A stretch of 33,148 nt of DNA from an uncultured Planctomycetales bacterium (GTDB lineage Bacteria; Planctomycetota; Planctomycetia; Isosphaerales; Isosphaeraceae). Shown piece by piece: positions 23,221 through 30,448 of this stretch (its first letter is position 1; every line of letters starts with the position of its first letter). Below the pieces are notes generated by a model that was not told where the DNA came from, ran no database searches, and saw nothing but the letters and a program-made list of their open reading frames with translations. A program made the position numbers and the translations under genes. Location of the stretch: assembly GCA_937907525.1 (NCBI GenBank), contig CALCIB010000106.1:1-33148 (forward strand), read 5' to 3'.

Positions 23221-24104
23221 TGTCGGCCGCCGCCCGGACCGAGCCCTCGCCGCCGCCCTCCCCCGCGTCGCCATCGAGGGCGAGGGCGTTCGTCAGGGAT
23301 TATCTCTCGTTCAACAATCGATATCTGCCTCCGTTCCTCATCACCTGCATCCTGCTGGCCGGTCAGGTCCAGTACGGGTTCCTGGAGAGCTTCACCCGGA
23401 CCTTGCTGGCCATCGCCGCGGCCGTCGCGCTGGAACTGGCGCTGAGCCGGACGATCGTGGGCAAGTGGCCCCACCTGGCGAGCGCCTACATCACGGGGAT
23501 CAGCGTGGGGATCCTGCTGAGGTCGCCGGCGTTCTGGCCGTATGTGATGTGCGCTTGGATCTCGATCGCGTCGAAGTACGCGATCCGATGGCGGGGGCGG
23601 CACCTTTACAATCCGTCGAACCTGGGCGTGAGCGTGATGTTCTTCCTGGCGCCGGGGGTGGCGGCCCCCCTGAGCGTCCAGTGGGGCAACACGATCTGGC
23701 CGATGGTCGTCGTCTGGATCGTCGGTTCGCTCATCATCTGGCGGCTCAGGCGGTTCCACGTCTGCGCGACCTACGCGGCGTCGTTCGTGGGGTTGTCGTT
23801 CGTCCGCCACCTCCTGACCGGCGAGCCCTGGCTGGCGCAGGTGGCCCCGATCACCGGGCCGATGTATCAACTGTTCATATTCTTCATGATTACCGACCCG
23901 CCGACGACCGTGCGGTCGAGGAAGGGTCGGATGCTGGTGGCGTTCCTGGTGGCGCTCGTCGAGATGTTCCTGCGGCTCGACCGCGTGGTCGTCGCGCCGT
24001 TCTACGCGCTGTTCCTGGTCGGGCCGCCGGCGCTCGCCGTCGACCTGTGGCTGCGGGACCGCCGGGCGAAGCCGGAAGCGAAGCCCGCGCCGGCCGCCGC
24101 CTGA
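23220..24104 (+). CDS. UnbU / RnfD-NqrB-like membrane protein
   Basis: The 294-residue protein has seven or eight membrane segments. It carries two marks of the NQR2/RnfD/RnfE family: RHLYNPSNLGV at about residues 127-137 and FFMITDPPTT at about 221-230. The combination with an upstream UnbV gene matches the UnbV-UnbU pair named in enediyne clusters. RnfD and NqrB carry covalently bound FMN on a Thr in an SGAT-type motif; I see no such motif here, so any flavin would be held differently. The ATG overlaps the UnbV stop (TGATG). The most likely role is a membrane redox or transport component working with the two secreted ASPIC proteins. Confidence 0.8.
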   Translation: MSAAARTEPSPPPSPASPSRARAFVRDYLSFNNRYLPPFLITCILLAGQVQYGFLESFTRTLLAIAAAVALELALSRTIVGKWPHLASAYITGISVGILLRSPAFWPYVMCAWISIASKYAIRWRGRHLYNPSNLGVSVMFFLAPGVAAPLSVQWGNTIWPMVVVWIVGSLIIWRLRRFHVCATYAASFVGLSFVRHLLTGEPWLAQVAPITGPMYQLFIFFMITDPPTTVRSRKGRMLVAFLVALVEMFLRLDRVVVAPFYALFLVGPPALAVDLWLRDRRAKPEAKPAPAAA

Positions 24105-24165
24105 TCCGGCTCGACGGGCGGAGCGGATTTCGGAGGGGCCTGGGATGCGACTCGATCGCGCGCTT

Positions 24166-24786
24166 TCAGCGAAGAATCTCGTCGAAGGGAACGCGGGCCG
24201 CCTCCCGGCCGTCGAGCGTCAAGGGCAACGACTCGCCCGCGCGATAGGTTTCCGACCGAACGTATTCGCCCCGCTCCTCGACGGTCCTCGGCTCGGAGTA
24301 AACCAGGATGCGACGACCTTGGACGTCGACGACCCAGTAGACGGGGATCAAGGCCCGCGCGTACGACTCCAGCGCGACGGTCAAGTCGTCGCGCAAGCTG
24401 GTGACGGCGACCTCGATCACCAGGCCGACGTCGCCCGGACCCGGATAGCGTTCGGGGGAGGCGTAATCCAGGGGGCTGCCGCCGCGGATCACCGCGAAAT
24501 CCGGCAAGGGCGCGTTGGCGGGATCCAGGACGATGGTGCTCTCGGGCCAAAGATCCCAGCCGTCCGGCAATCGGCGACCCACGGCCCGGTTGACGGCGGC
24601 CCCGACGTAGCCGTGAGCCTTGGTCTTGGCCATCTTCTCGTAGAGTCTCCCGTCGCGAAGAAAGATTCGACGGCCCCGCGGCATCAGGCCCGATTCGACC
24701 ATGCGGCCGAAGAGATCGACCGTGAGGTCGAACGCCGTCACGGAGGTCGAGGACCGGCTTGCGGGGGCTTCGGTTACGGTGGCCAT
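24166..24786 (-). CDS. Uma2 family (DUF820) nuclease-like protein
   Basis: The 206-residue protein fits the Uma2/DUF820 group of PD-(D/E)XK-fold putative endonucleases: GRRIFLRDGRLYEKMAKTKAHG near the N-terminus, LPDFAVIRG with the first acidic residue, VGLVIEVAVTSLRDDL with the catalytic Glu, and YARALIPVYWVVDVQGRRI. The Lys usually found in the helix after the EV strand is not evident (DDLTVALESYA), so activity may be changed. These genes are greatly expanded in planctomycetes and cyanobacteria, often as single genes of unknown role. The start at 24786 has only a weak GAGA site; an ATG at 24798 is possible. It is convergent with the UnbU-like gene. Confidence 0.85.
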   Translation of the reverse strand: MATVTEAPASRSSTSVTAFDLTVDLFGRMVESGLMPRGRRIFLRDGRLYEKMAKTKAHGYVGAAVNRAVGRRLPDGWDLWPESTIVLDPANAPLPDFAVIRGGSPLDYASPERYPGPGDVGLVIEVAVTSLRDDLTVALESYARALIPVYWVVDVQGRRILVYSEPRTVEERGEYVRSETYRAGESLPLTLDGREAARVPFDEILR

Positions 24787-24973
24787 ATCGCGTCTCATCG
24801 ATTGAAGGCGAACCCGACGTCTGGAATCGAGGCTACCCGTAACGTCGGGCGGCGGCAAGGCGGGACGAACCACAGAACCACTGGCGGGGGACGAACGTCG
24901 GATGCGACGATGGCGACGGGGCGGTCCCGCGCCGGACGTCCCCGGAACGCAGGATCTCAAGAGGAATCGAACC

Positions 24974-26347
24974 ATGTTGCAAGGCGTCGAGAGGCTGGAC
25001 GATCTGATCGGCCCCCGCGAGTCGGGACTGACGGGGGCGACGCTTGGCGAGGTCGAGGCGGCCGTGGACGCGGTCGACCTGGCGCGGCTGGCGGCGACCG
25101 GCGGCCACTTCGCGGCGGTCGCGCGCGAGGGTTGCACCGTCCGCCTGGCGCGGACGATCGGGTTGCCGCTGCGCTACTTCGTCGCCAAGCGGCACCACGG
25201 GCCTTACCTCGTGGTCTCGGATCGCATTGACTCGATTTATGACTACCTGTGCGAGTTGAAGATCGGTTGGCAGTTCGATCCGCTTTACACCCGGATGATT
25301 CCGGCGCATCACCTGGTGGAGATCGACCAGGTGGGATGTCCGGACCCGAACCCGCGGTATCATCGCTTCTTCGACCCGGAGATCGCCCGGGGGCCGAGGG
25401 AGGTCGAGGCCGCCGGCGCCGACTACGTCCGCGCCGCATACGACGCGGCCCGCGCCTGGATCGCCGGCGTGCCGGACGGCGAGCGGATCGCGGTCCTCTT
25501 CTCCGGCGGCGTCGACAGCGGCTCGACGTTTCTGATCGCCCGCAAGGCCCTGGCCGACCTTGGTCGCGACCCGAACCTCGCCCGCGCCTACTCGCTGGAT
25601 CTCGGCGGCGGCGCGGACGCCGCGCAGGCCGAACGCTTCGTCCGCGAACTGGGACTCGAGGACCAGTGGGAGCGCGTCGCGCTCGACGGCGCCACGCCCG
25701 ACCTGGAGGACGCGATCGCCACCATCGAGGACTACCACCCCCTCGACGTCGAGTGCGCCGCGACGTCGCTCCTGTTGCTGGCCGCGATCCGCGACCGCGA
25801 CCCGTCCGTCCGCTTCCTCCTCGACGGCGACGGCGGCGACGAGAACTTGAAGTCGTATCCGCTGGAGGACTCCGACCTGACCATCTCCAGCGTCCTGCGC
25901 AACCCGCTCTTATATCAGGAGGGGTGGGGGATCGACGCGGTCAAGCACAGCCTGACGTACTCCGGCGGGCTGTCGCGGTCCTACGTCCGGACCCACGCGC
26001 CGGCGCGGAAGCTGGGGTTTTCGGCGTTCAGCCCGTACACGACGAGGGCCGCGATCGCCCGCGCCGCGGCGATGCCGTTCGAGGATTGGTTCGGCGGCGA
26101 CGCCGGCCGGCTCGACACGCTCAAGGCCGAGGTCGTCTACGCCGGGGTGGAGACGCTCACCGGAATCAAGATGCCGGTCTTCCCCAAGCGACGGTTCCAG
26201 GAGGGCGCGGGGGGGGCGTACCGCGGCTGGAAGGTGAACAAGGCGTGGTGCCGTCGGGTGTTCCTGCGGCAGTGGGAGGAAAGGCTGAAGGCCGTTTGGG
26301 CGCCGTTCGCCGAGCGCGTCAGCGGCAACGCGACGCCCACGCCATGA
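24974..26347 (+). CDS. Asparagine-synthase-like protein with degenerate glutaminase domain
   Basis: The 457-residue protein has an AsnB-type synthetase domain: the PP-loop AVLFSGGVDSGSTFL (SGGVDS at residues 177-182) and a later GDGGDEN block (near 285-291) matching the AsnB acidic motif. The first 140 residues look like an Ntn/GATase-7-like domain (GHFAAVAREGCTVRLARTIGLPLRYF), but the N-terminal nucleophile Cys2 is absent; residue 2 is Leu. It therefore probably adenylates a carboxylate and uses an amine other than glutamine-derived ammonia, as beta-lactam synthetases do, though the reaction is not known. AAGAGG lies about nine bases before the ATG. Its stop overlaps the radical SAM start (ATGA), so the two should work together. 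Confidence 0.85.
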   Translation: MLQGVERLDDLIGPRESGLTGATLGEVEAAVDAVDLARLAATGGHFAAVAREGCTVRLARTIGLPLRYFVAKRHHGPYLVVSDRIDSIYDYLCELKIGWQFDPLYTRMIPAHHLVEIDQVGCPDPNPRYHRFFDPEIARGPREVEAAGADYVRAAYDAARAWIAGVPDGERIAVLFSGGVDSGSTFLIARKALADLGRDPNLARAYSLDLGGGADAAQAERFVRELGLEDQWERVALDGATPDLEDAIATIEDYHPLDVECAATSLLLLAAIRDRDPSVRFLLDGDGGDENLKSYPLEDSDLTISSVLRNPLLYQEGWGIDAVKHSLTYSGGLSRSYVRTHAPARKLGFSAFSPYTTRAAIARAAAMPFEDWFGGDAGRLDTLKAEVVYAGVETLTGIKMPVFPKRRFQEGAGGAYRGWKVNKAWCRRVFLRQWEERLKAVWAPFAERVSGNATPTP

Positions 26348-27321
26348 GCCTTCCCGATCCCTCCGGCTACCCCGACGCCCCGGACCAGCGCGACCGCTGG
26401 ATCCTGGAGCGCCGAGGGCCTCGGAACCGGCTCGACCCACGGCGGCCCTACGCCTTCCTGGTCGAGAGCGAGCCGGGGCCCTCGGGTGGGCCGGCGGTGG
26501 ACGTCGCCACCGTCTTCTTGACCAATCGCGAGTGCCCCTGGCGGTGCGTGATGTGCGACCTTTGGCGAAACACGCTGGAGGAGACCGTTCCGCCGGGAGC
26601 GATCGCGGAGCAAATCCGGCATGCGCTGGAACGGATGCCGAATCTGGTCCCGGAGCGTTCGGAATTGAAGCTTTACAACGCCGGCAGCTTCTTCGATCCG
26701 AGGGCGATCCCGACGTCGGAATATGCGGAGGTCGCGCGGCTGGCGTCGCCGTTTCGGCGGACGATCGTCGAGTGCCATCCGTCGGCGGCGGGGCGTCGGG
26801 TCGTGGAGTTCCGCGACCTGCTGGGCAAGCCGCTGGAGGTCGCGATGGGGCTGGAGACCGTCCATCCCGTCGTGCTTGAACGACTCAACAAGCGGATGAC
26901 CCTGGATGCGTTCCGACGCGCCGCCGAGTTTCTGGCGGAGCGCGGCGTCGCGCTTCGGGTCTTCATCCTGGTCCGTCCGCCGTGGCTGTCGGAGGCCGAG
27001 GGCCTGGAGTGGGCGAAACGGTCGCTGGACTTCGCGTTCGAGTGCGGCGCGGCGGTCTGCGCGTTGATCCCGACGCGGGGCGGCAACGGCGCGATGGAGG
27101 CCCTGGCCGCGGCCGGCGAGTACGCGCCGCCATCGCTCGCCTCGCTGGAGGCGGCGACGGAATACGGCCTTTCGCGGGGCGCGGGGCGCGTCTTCGCCGA
27201 TCTTTGGGCGGTCGACGCGATCCCGTCGTGCCCGTCGTGCGCGGAGGCGAGGATCGAGCGGCTCCGCGTCATGAACGCGACCCAGAAGCCCGCGCCGTCG
27301 GTCGCCTGTCCGGACTGTTGA
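26344..27321 (+). CDS. Radical SAM protein with C-terminal CxxC pair
   Basis: The 325-residue protein has the radical SAM cluster motif CPWRCVMCDLW (Cys64, Cys68, Cys71; CxxxCxxC) for a [4Fe-4S] cluster that cleaves S-adenosylmethionine. SELKLYNAGSFFD, MGLETVHPVVLERLNKRM and LVRPPWLSEAEGLEW are typical of the Elp3/MiaB-like TIGR01210 branch. A C-terminal CPSC (296-299) … ACPDC (322-325) gives four cysteines that could bind zinc or a second cluster. Related proteins act in tRNA modification or small-molecule pathways, but no substrate is evident. It is translationally coupled to the asparagine-synthase-like gene. A longer open frame upstream in the same phase is only the shadow of that gene. 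Confidence 0.85.
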   Translation: MSLPDPSGYPDAPDQRDRWILERRGPRNRLDPRRPYAFLVESEPGPSGGPAVDVATVFLTNRECPWRCVMCDLWRNTLEETVPPGAIAEQIRHALERMPNLVPERSELKLYNAGSFFDPRAIPTSEYAEVARLASPFRRTIVECHPSAAGRRVVEFRDLLGKPLEVAMGLETVHPVVLERLNKRMTLDAFRRAAEFLAERGVALRVFILVRPPWLSEAEGLEWAKRSLDFAFECGAAVCALIPTRGGNGAMEALAAAGEYAPPSLASLEAATEYGLSRGAGRVFADLWAVDAIPSCPSCAEARIERLRVMNATQKPAPSVACPDC

Positions 27322-27343
27322 GGCGCGCCCCGGCCGGCGCGCC
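27322..27343 (+). terminator. GC-rich hairpin directly after the radical SAM gene
   Basis: GGCGCGCC (27322-27329) and GGCGCGCC (27336-27343) pair as an 8-bp stem around CCGGCC, starting at the base after the stop codon. No T-run follows, so intrinsic termination would be weak; it may still mark the transcript end. Confidence 0.4.
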
Positions 27344-27782
27344 CGCGCCGTTAGCGTTAAGCATGTGTATAATTCGCCGATGTCGGGGGTTCGAGGAAGG
27401 CGCGTCCCGGTCGGGTCGGGAACGGTGGAACATCTTGATTCTTATTGGGTTGCATGGCTCCAGACGCCGTCTCGGCCGGCCCGGGCGCGGGGTCGGCCGG
27501 TCGTGGGGGCGAGCCGCGCTCATTGACAGGGCGCGAAACCGAATCGACAATTACCAAGGCTTGAGAGACCGTGTGGTCGATCGACGTCGATTCGCGGTAC
27601 AAACGATAAGTTTCGTACTTCCCGGCGTCTTCCCGTCGGTCGTGATCGCGCTTCGCGGAGGTTCCGCGTGAAGGCGTTTTCACTTTCGGGGGTGCTCGGG
27701 AGGTAAGCCGCTCGATCTCGGAATTCGCGGGGTCGATCCATATCTCCGGATTCCATTCCGTCATTCACTGGGGAGCACTGAC
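27344..27782. other. Intergenic region before the second DUF1559 gene
   Basis: No credible gene. It contains the candidate promoter at 27523-27551, and otherwise nothing recognised. A TATAAT at 27368-27373 lacks a usable -35. If the promoter is used, the transcript has an untranslated leader of about 225 bases before 27783. Confidence 0.45.
27523..27551 (+). promoter_or_regulatory. Candidate sigma70-type promoter for the DUF1559/lipoprotein unit
   Basis: A consensus -35 TTGACA (27523-27528), a 17-base spacer, and -10 GACAAT (27546-27551, four of six matches). It reads toward the gene at 27783. Confidence 0.5.
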
Positions 27783-28817
27783 ATGAGTACGAAGCCGCGT
27801 CGCGGTTTCACCCTGATCGAGTTGTTGGTGGTCATCGCGATCATCGCGGTGTTGATCGCGCTGTTGTTGCCGGCGGTGCAGGCCGCGCGCGAGGCCGCCC
27901 GGCGGTCGCAGTGCGTCAACAACCTCAAACAGATCGGTCTGGGCGTGGCCAACTACGAGAGTTCGATCCAGTGCCTGCCGCCGAACCGGTTCCTGACCGG
28001 CTGGAACGACTGGGGCGCGCACGTCATGATGCTCCCGCAGATGGAGCAGGGCGTGATGTACAACGCGCTGAACTTCGCCGACACCGGCCGGGCGGCGTCC
28101 TTCGGCACGGACGGGACGATCTACGCGCTTGAGAACTCGACGGTGATCGTCTCCAGGCTGTCGTATTTGATCTGTCCGTCGGCCACCGATCGGGCGAAGA
28201 CCCAGGGCGGGCACGTCAGCTACGCCATGAACATGGGGGCGGAGCCCTACGCGGCGACGCACGGCGGCCAGTGGATGGGGCCCGGGATGGACATCCCGGC
28301 GATCCTGAGCAAGGCCGCGAAGGCCTATCCGGTCACGCTGGCCGACATCACCGACGGCACCAGCAACACGGCCTGCTTCAGCGAACGGTTGATCGGGACG
28401 GGACCGATCAACACCAGCCAGGTCGATCCGAAGACCCCGTCCACGTCGATCTCGAACATCCCGTCCTGGCTTCCGGACAACGTGCCGTACACGGGTTATC
28501 TCACCTGCATGGCGCTGAAGCCCAACGCCACCAACCTGGCGGCGAATTCCTACATCCCCGGCGGGTTCTGGCACACCGGGCTGATGGACAACAACTCTTA
28601 CCTTCACATCATGCCCCCCAACACCTGGAGCTGCGTCATCATGCAGCAACGCGAGGACGGCGCCCTCTACGACGCCAGCAGCCATCACCCGGGCGGCGTG
28701 AACGTCCTGTTGTGCGACGGCTCGGTGCGGTTCATCAAGAACACCGTCGCCTTCGGCCCCTGGAACGCGCTGGGCACGATGGGCAATGGCGAGGTCATCT
28801 CCAGCGACGCGTATTGA
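27783..28817 (+). CDS. DUF1559 family protein with prepilin-type N-terminus
   Basis: The 344-residue product starts MSTKPRRG/FTLIELLVV, with expected prepilin-peptidase cleavage between Gly8 and Phe9. A hydrophobic helix and PAVQAAREAARRSQCVNNLKQIGL follow, the standard DUF1559 opening. The C-terminus has HHPGGVNVLLCDGSVRFIKN, the family's closing motif. GGGAG lies about 7-11 bases before the ATG. The gene is followed after 99 bases by the small lipoprotein gene that commonly travels with DUF1559 genes, so they likely form one unit. Function unknown; the leader points to assembly or export through a pseudopilin-type machinery. Confidence 0.94.
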   Translation: MSTKPRRGFTLIELLVVIAIIAVLIALLLPAVQAAREAARRSQCVNNLKQIGLGVANYESSIQCLPPNRFLTGWNDWGAHVMMLPQMEQGVMYNALNFADTGRAASFGTDGTIYALENSTVIVSRLSYLICPSATDRAKTQGGHVSYAMNMGAEPYAATHGGQWMGPGMDIPAILSKAAKAYPVTLADITDGTSNTACFSERLIGTGPINTSQVDPKTPSTSISNIPSWLPDNVPYTGYLTCMALKPNATNLAANSYIPGGFWHTGLMDNNSYLHIMPPNTWSCVIMQQREDGALYDASSHHPGGVNVLLCDGSVRFIKNTVAFGPWNALGTMGNGEVISSDAY

Positions 28818-28916
28818 CCTCTCGACCGAAATCCACCCAACCCACCTGACCGATCCTCTCCCATCCCCTCCCCGCCTCGGCTTCGGCTCGGGGCGACGGA
28901 AGAGCGACACAACCCC

Positions 28917-29396
28917 ATGATCGCACCACGATTCCACATTCTCGGTTTGTTCGCGCTCGTCCCGGCGTTCGCCATTCTCGGCTGCGGCGAGACCGGCCCC
29001 CCTCCGTTGGCCAAGGTCCACGGCAAGGTCACGTACAAGGGCGAGCCTTTGAAGGCCGGGCGCGTCCTGTTCGTGCCGGTCTCCGCCGCCAAGCAGGACG
29101 GCTCCCGCGTCTTCCCGGCCGGCGGGACCGTCGGCGAGGACGGCGGCTACGAGTTGACGACCGTGGAGCCCGGCGACGGCGCGGCGGTCGGCGAACACAA
29201 GGTCGTCGTCATGGCCATGAGCGGCGGCGCGGCCGAAGGCTCGGGCTTCTACGATGGCGAGGCCGTCAAGACCAAGTCGGCCGCCCCGTTGAAATCGTTG
29301 ATCCCAAGCAAATATTCGGACCCCGAGACCACCCCCCTGACCTACAAGGTCGTCAGCGGCGACAACGTCTTCGACATCGAAGTGACCGACGACTGA
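28917..29396 (+). CDS. Lipoprotein with transthyretin/carboxypeptidase-regulatory-like domain
   Basis: The 159-residue protein has a lipoprotein signal ending ILGC (Cys22 or 23 lipidated). The mature part opens VHGKVTYKGEPLKAGRVLFVP, the beta-sandwich start of the small planctomycete lipoproteins that follow DUF1559 genes. The GGTVGEDGGYELTTVEPGDGAAVGEHKVVV segment completes the fold. It should be membrane-anchored on the outer face of the cytoplasmic membrane or in the outer membrane. Its partner is presumably the preceding DUF1559 protein; no function is known. A strong hairpin lies 73 bases after its stop. Confidence 0.9.
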   Translation: MIAPRFHILGLFALVPAFAILGCGETGPPPLAKVHGKVTYKGEPLKAGRVLFVPVSAAKQDGSRVFPAGGTVGEDGGYELTTVEPGDGAAVGEHKVVVMAMSGGAAEGSGFYDGEAVKTKSAAPLKSLIPSKYSDPETTPLTYKVVSGDNVFDIEVTDD

Positions 29397-29468
29397 GCGC
29401 GTCGCGACGCCGTCGCCGGCTTGACCCGGCCGGCCTCGGCGACGGTCGGCTCGGCGCGTCGAGACTCC

Positions 29469-29516
29469 CCAGGCCGCCCTCGCGACTCGCTTCGACGAGT
29501 CGCGAGGGCGGCCTGG
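29469..29516. terminator. Bidirectional hairpin terminator between convergent genes
   Basis: The arms 29469-29489 (starting CCAGGCCGCCCTCGCGACTC) and 29496-29516 form a perfect 21-bp stem with the six-base loop CTTCGA. It lies between the lipoprotein gene (+) ending at 29396 and the HEAT-repeat gene (-) ending at 29537, where a shared terminator is expected. There is no long T-run on either side. Confidence 0.7.
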
Positions 29517-29536
29517 TTCGTCAATCAATCCGACGC

Positions 29537-30274
29537 TCAACGCGGCCAGCCGACCCGCGGCGCGGGAAGGTCGATCGGCGTGGGCGGGTCGCTGAGGGGG
29601 GCATGGCCGTCGATCGGCGCGGCCGGCGCGACCGGCGAGGTATCGTTGAGACGGATCGTCGGCCGGCTCGGGCGTCGGGGAAGCGTCGCCGCGTCGTTCG
29701 CGAACGGCGACGGCGACGTCGGGGCGATCGGGGTCTGGAGCGACGTCGGCTCCAGGGGTTCCAGCGACGTCTCCGGCAAGGGCGTGATGATCGTCTCCCC
29801 GGGCTCGAATTCCAGCGGCGGGAGGATCTCGTCGAAGCCCGCCGAGTCGGGGCCGCAGACGTCGCACGGCGCGACGCACGTCTTGTCCAGGGCCTTCAGC
29901 GCCTTTTTCGCCGCGTGCCGGACCAGCGGGCCGCGGTCGTCGGCGGCGGCCCGCGCCAGCGCCTCGTGGGCGACGGGGAGGCAGGGCTTCATCTTGCCCA
30001 GCGAGGCGGCGGCCTCCTGCCGGACCAGGCCCTGACGGTCGCTCGAAAGCGCGCCGACGAGGGCGTCGACGATCTCGGGATGTTCCCTCCAATCGTAATG
30101 GCCGAGTCGTCGGGCGGCCTGGCGGCGGCCGGTCCAGAGACAGGCCGATTGCAGCTTCTCGATCTTCGCCTGGACGACGGCGTCGCCCTCGCCGCAATCG
30201 AGACAGTCGTTTCGGGGTCCGCCGTGGAACGCGACCGCGGCCGCCAACATCAAGGTGAGACTCGTCATCGCCAT
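29537..30274 (-). CDS. Secreted HEAT-repeat protein
   Basis: The 245-residue product begins with a signal peptide (MAMTSLTLMLAAAVAFHGG). Then comes a CLDC pair and about three HEAT/PBS-lyase-type helical repeats at residues 40-150 (for example ALVGALSSDRQGLVRQEAAASLGKM and ALARAAADDRGPLVRHAAKKALKAL). A TCVAPCDVCG cluster follows, and the last 80 residues are a disordered Pro/Thr-rich tail. HEAT repeats bind proteins; no enzyme motif is seen. The paired CxxC-like motifs may bind metal or form disulfides. It lies downstream of the CusB-like gene on the same strand with a 174-base gap, so co-transcription is possible. ATG 30274 or 30268 can start it; neither has a strong ribosome site. Confidence 0.75.
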   Translation of the reverse strand: MAMTSLTLMLAAAVAFHGGPRNDCLDCGEGDAVVQAKIEKLQSACLWTGRRQAARRLGHYDWREHPEIVDALVGALSSDRQGLVRQEAAASLGKMKPCLPVAHEALARAAADDRGPLVRHAAKKALKALDKTCVAPCDVCGPDSAGFDEILPPLEFEPGETIITPLPETSLEPLEPTSLQTPIAPTSPSPFANDAATLPRRPSRPTIRLNDTSPVAPAAPIDGHAPLSDPPTPIDLPAPRVGWPR

Positions 30275-30448
30275 CGGATCGACCCGTGCTGAAGGAGGGA
30301 GCGGGAACCGGGCGGTCGCGGTCGCGCCGCCTGGTTCAACCTTAGCGCGCGGATCCTCGAGGGCCAAGGAATTCGTCTCAAGTCTCGGCGACTTGAGCGG
30401 GAATCGCGCCTTTCGCGGCGACGATGGGGGTCGCGCGGGTTGTCGGGG

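Noticed and set aside
17912..24104. Enediyne biosynthetic cluster
   Set aside because: UnbV- and UnbU-like genes alone are not enough. No iterative polyketide synthase, thioesterase or other enediyne-specific gene is in the window.
25249..26343. Upstream fusion domain on the radical SAM protein
   Set aside because: The frame is open but its translation is an Arg-rich shadow of the asparagine-synthase-like gene. The ATGA overlap gives a natural start at 26344.
27357..27764. Minus-strand 135-codon open frame before the second DUF1559 gene
   Set aside because: No ribosome site and no recognisable family, and it covers the likely promoter and leader of the downstream gene.
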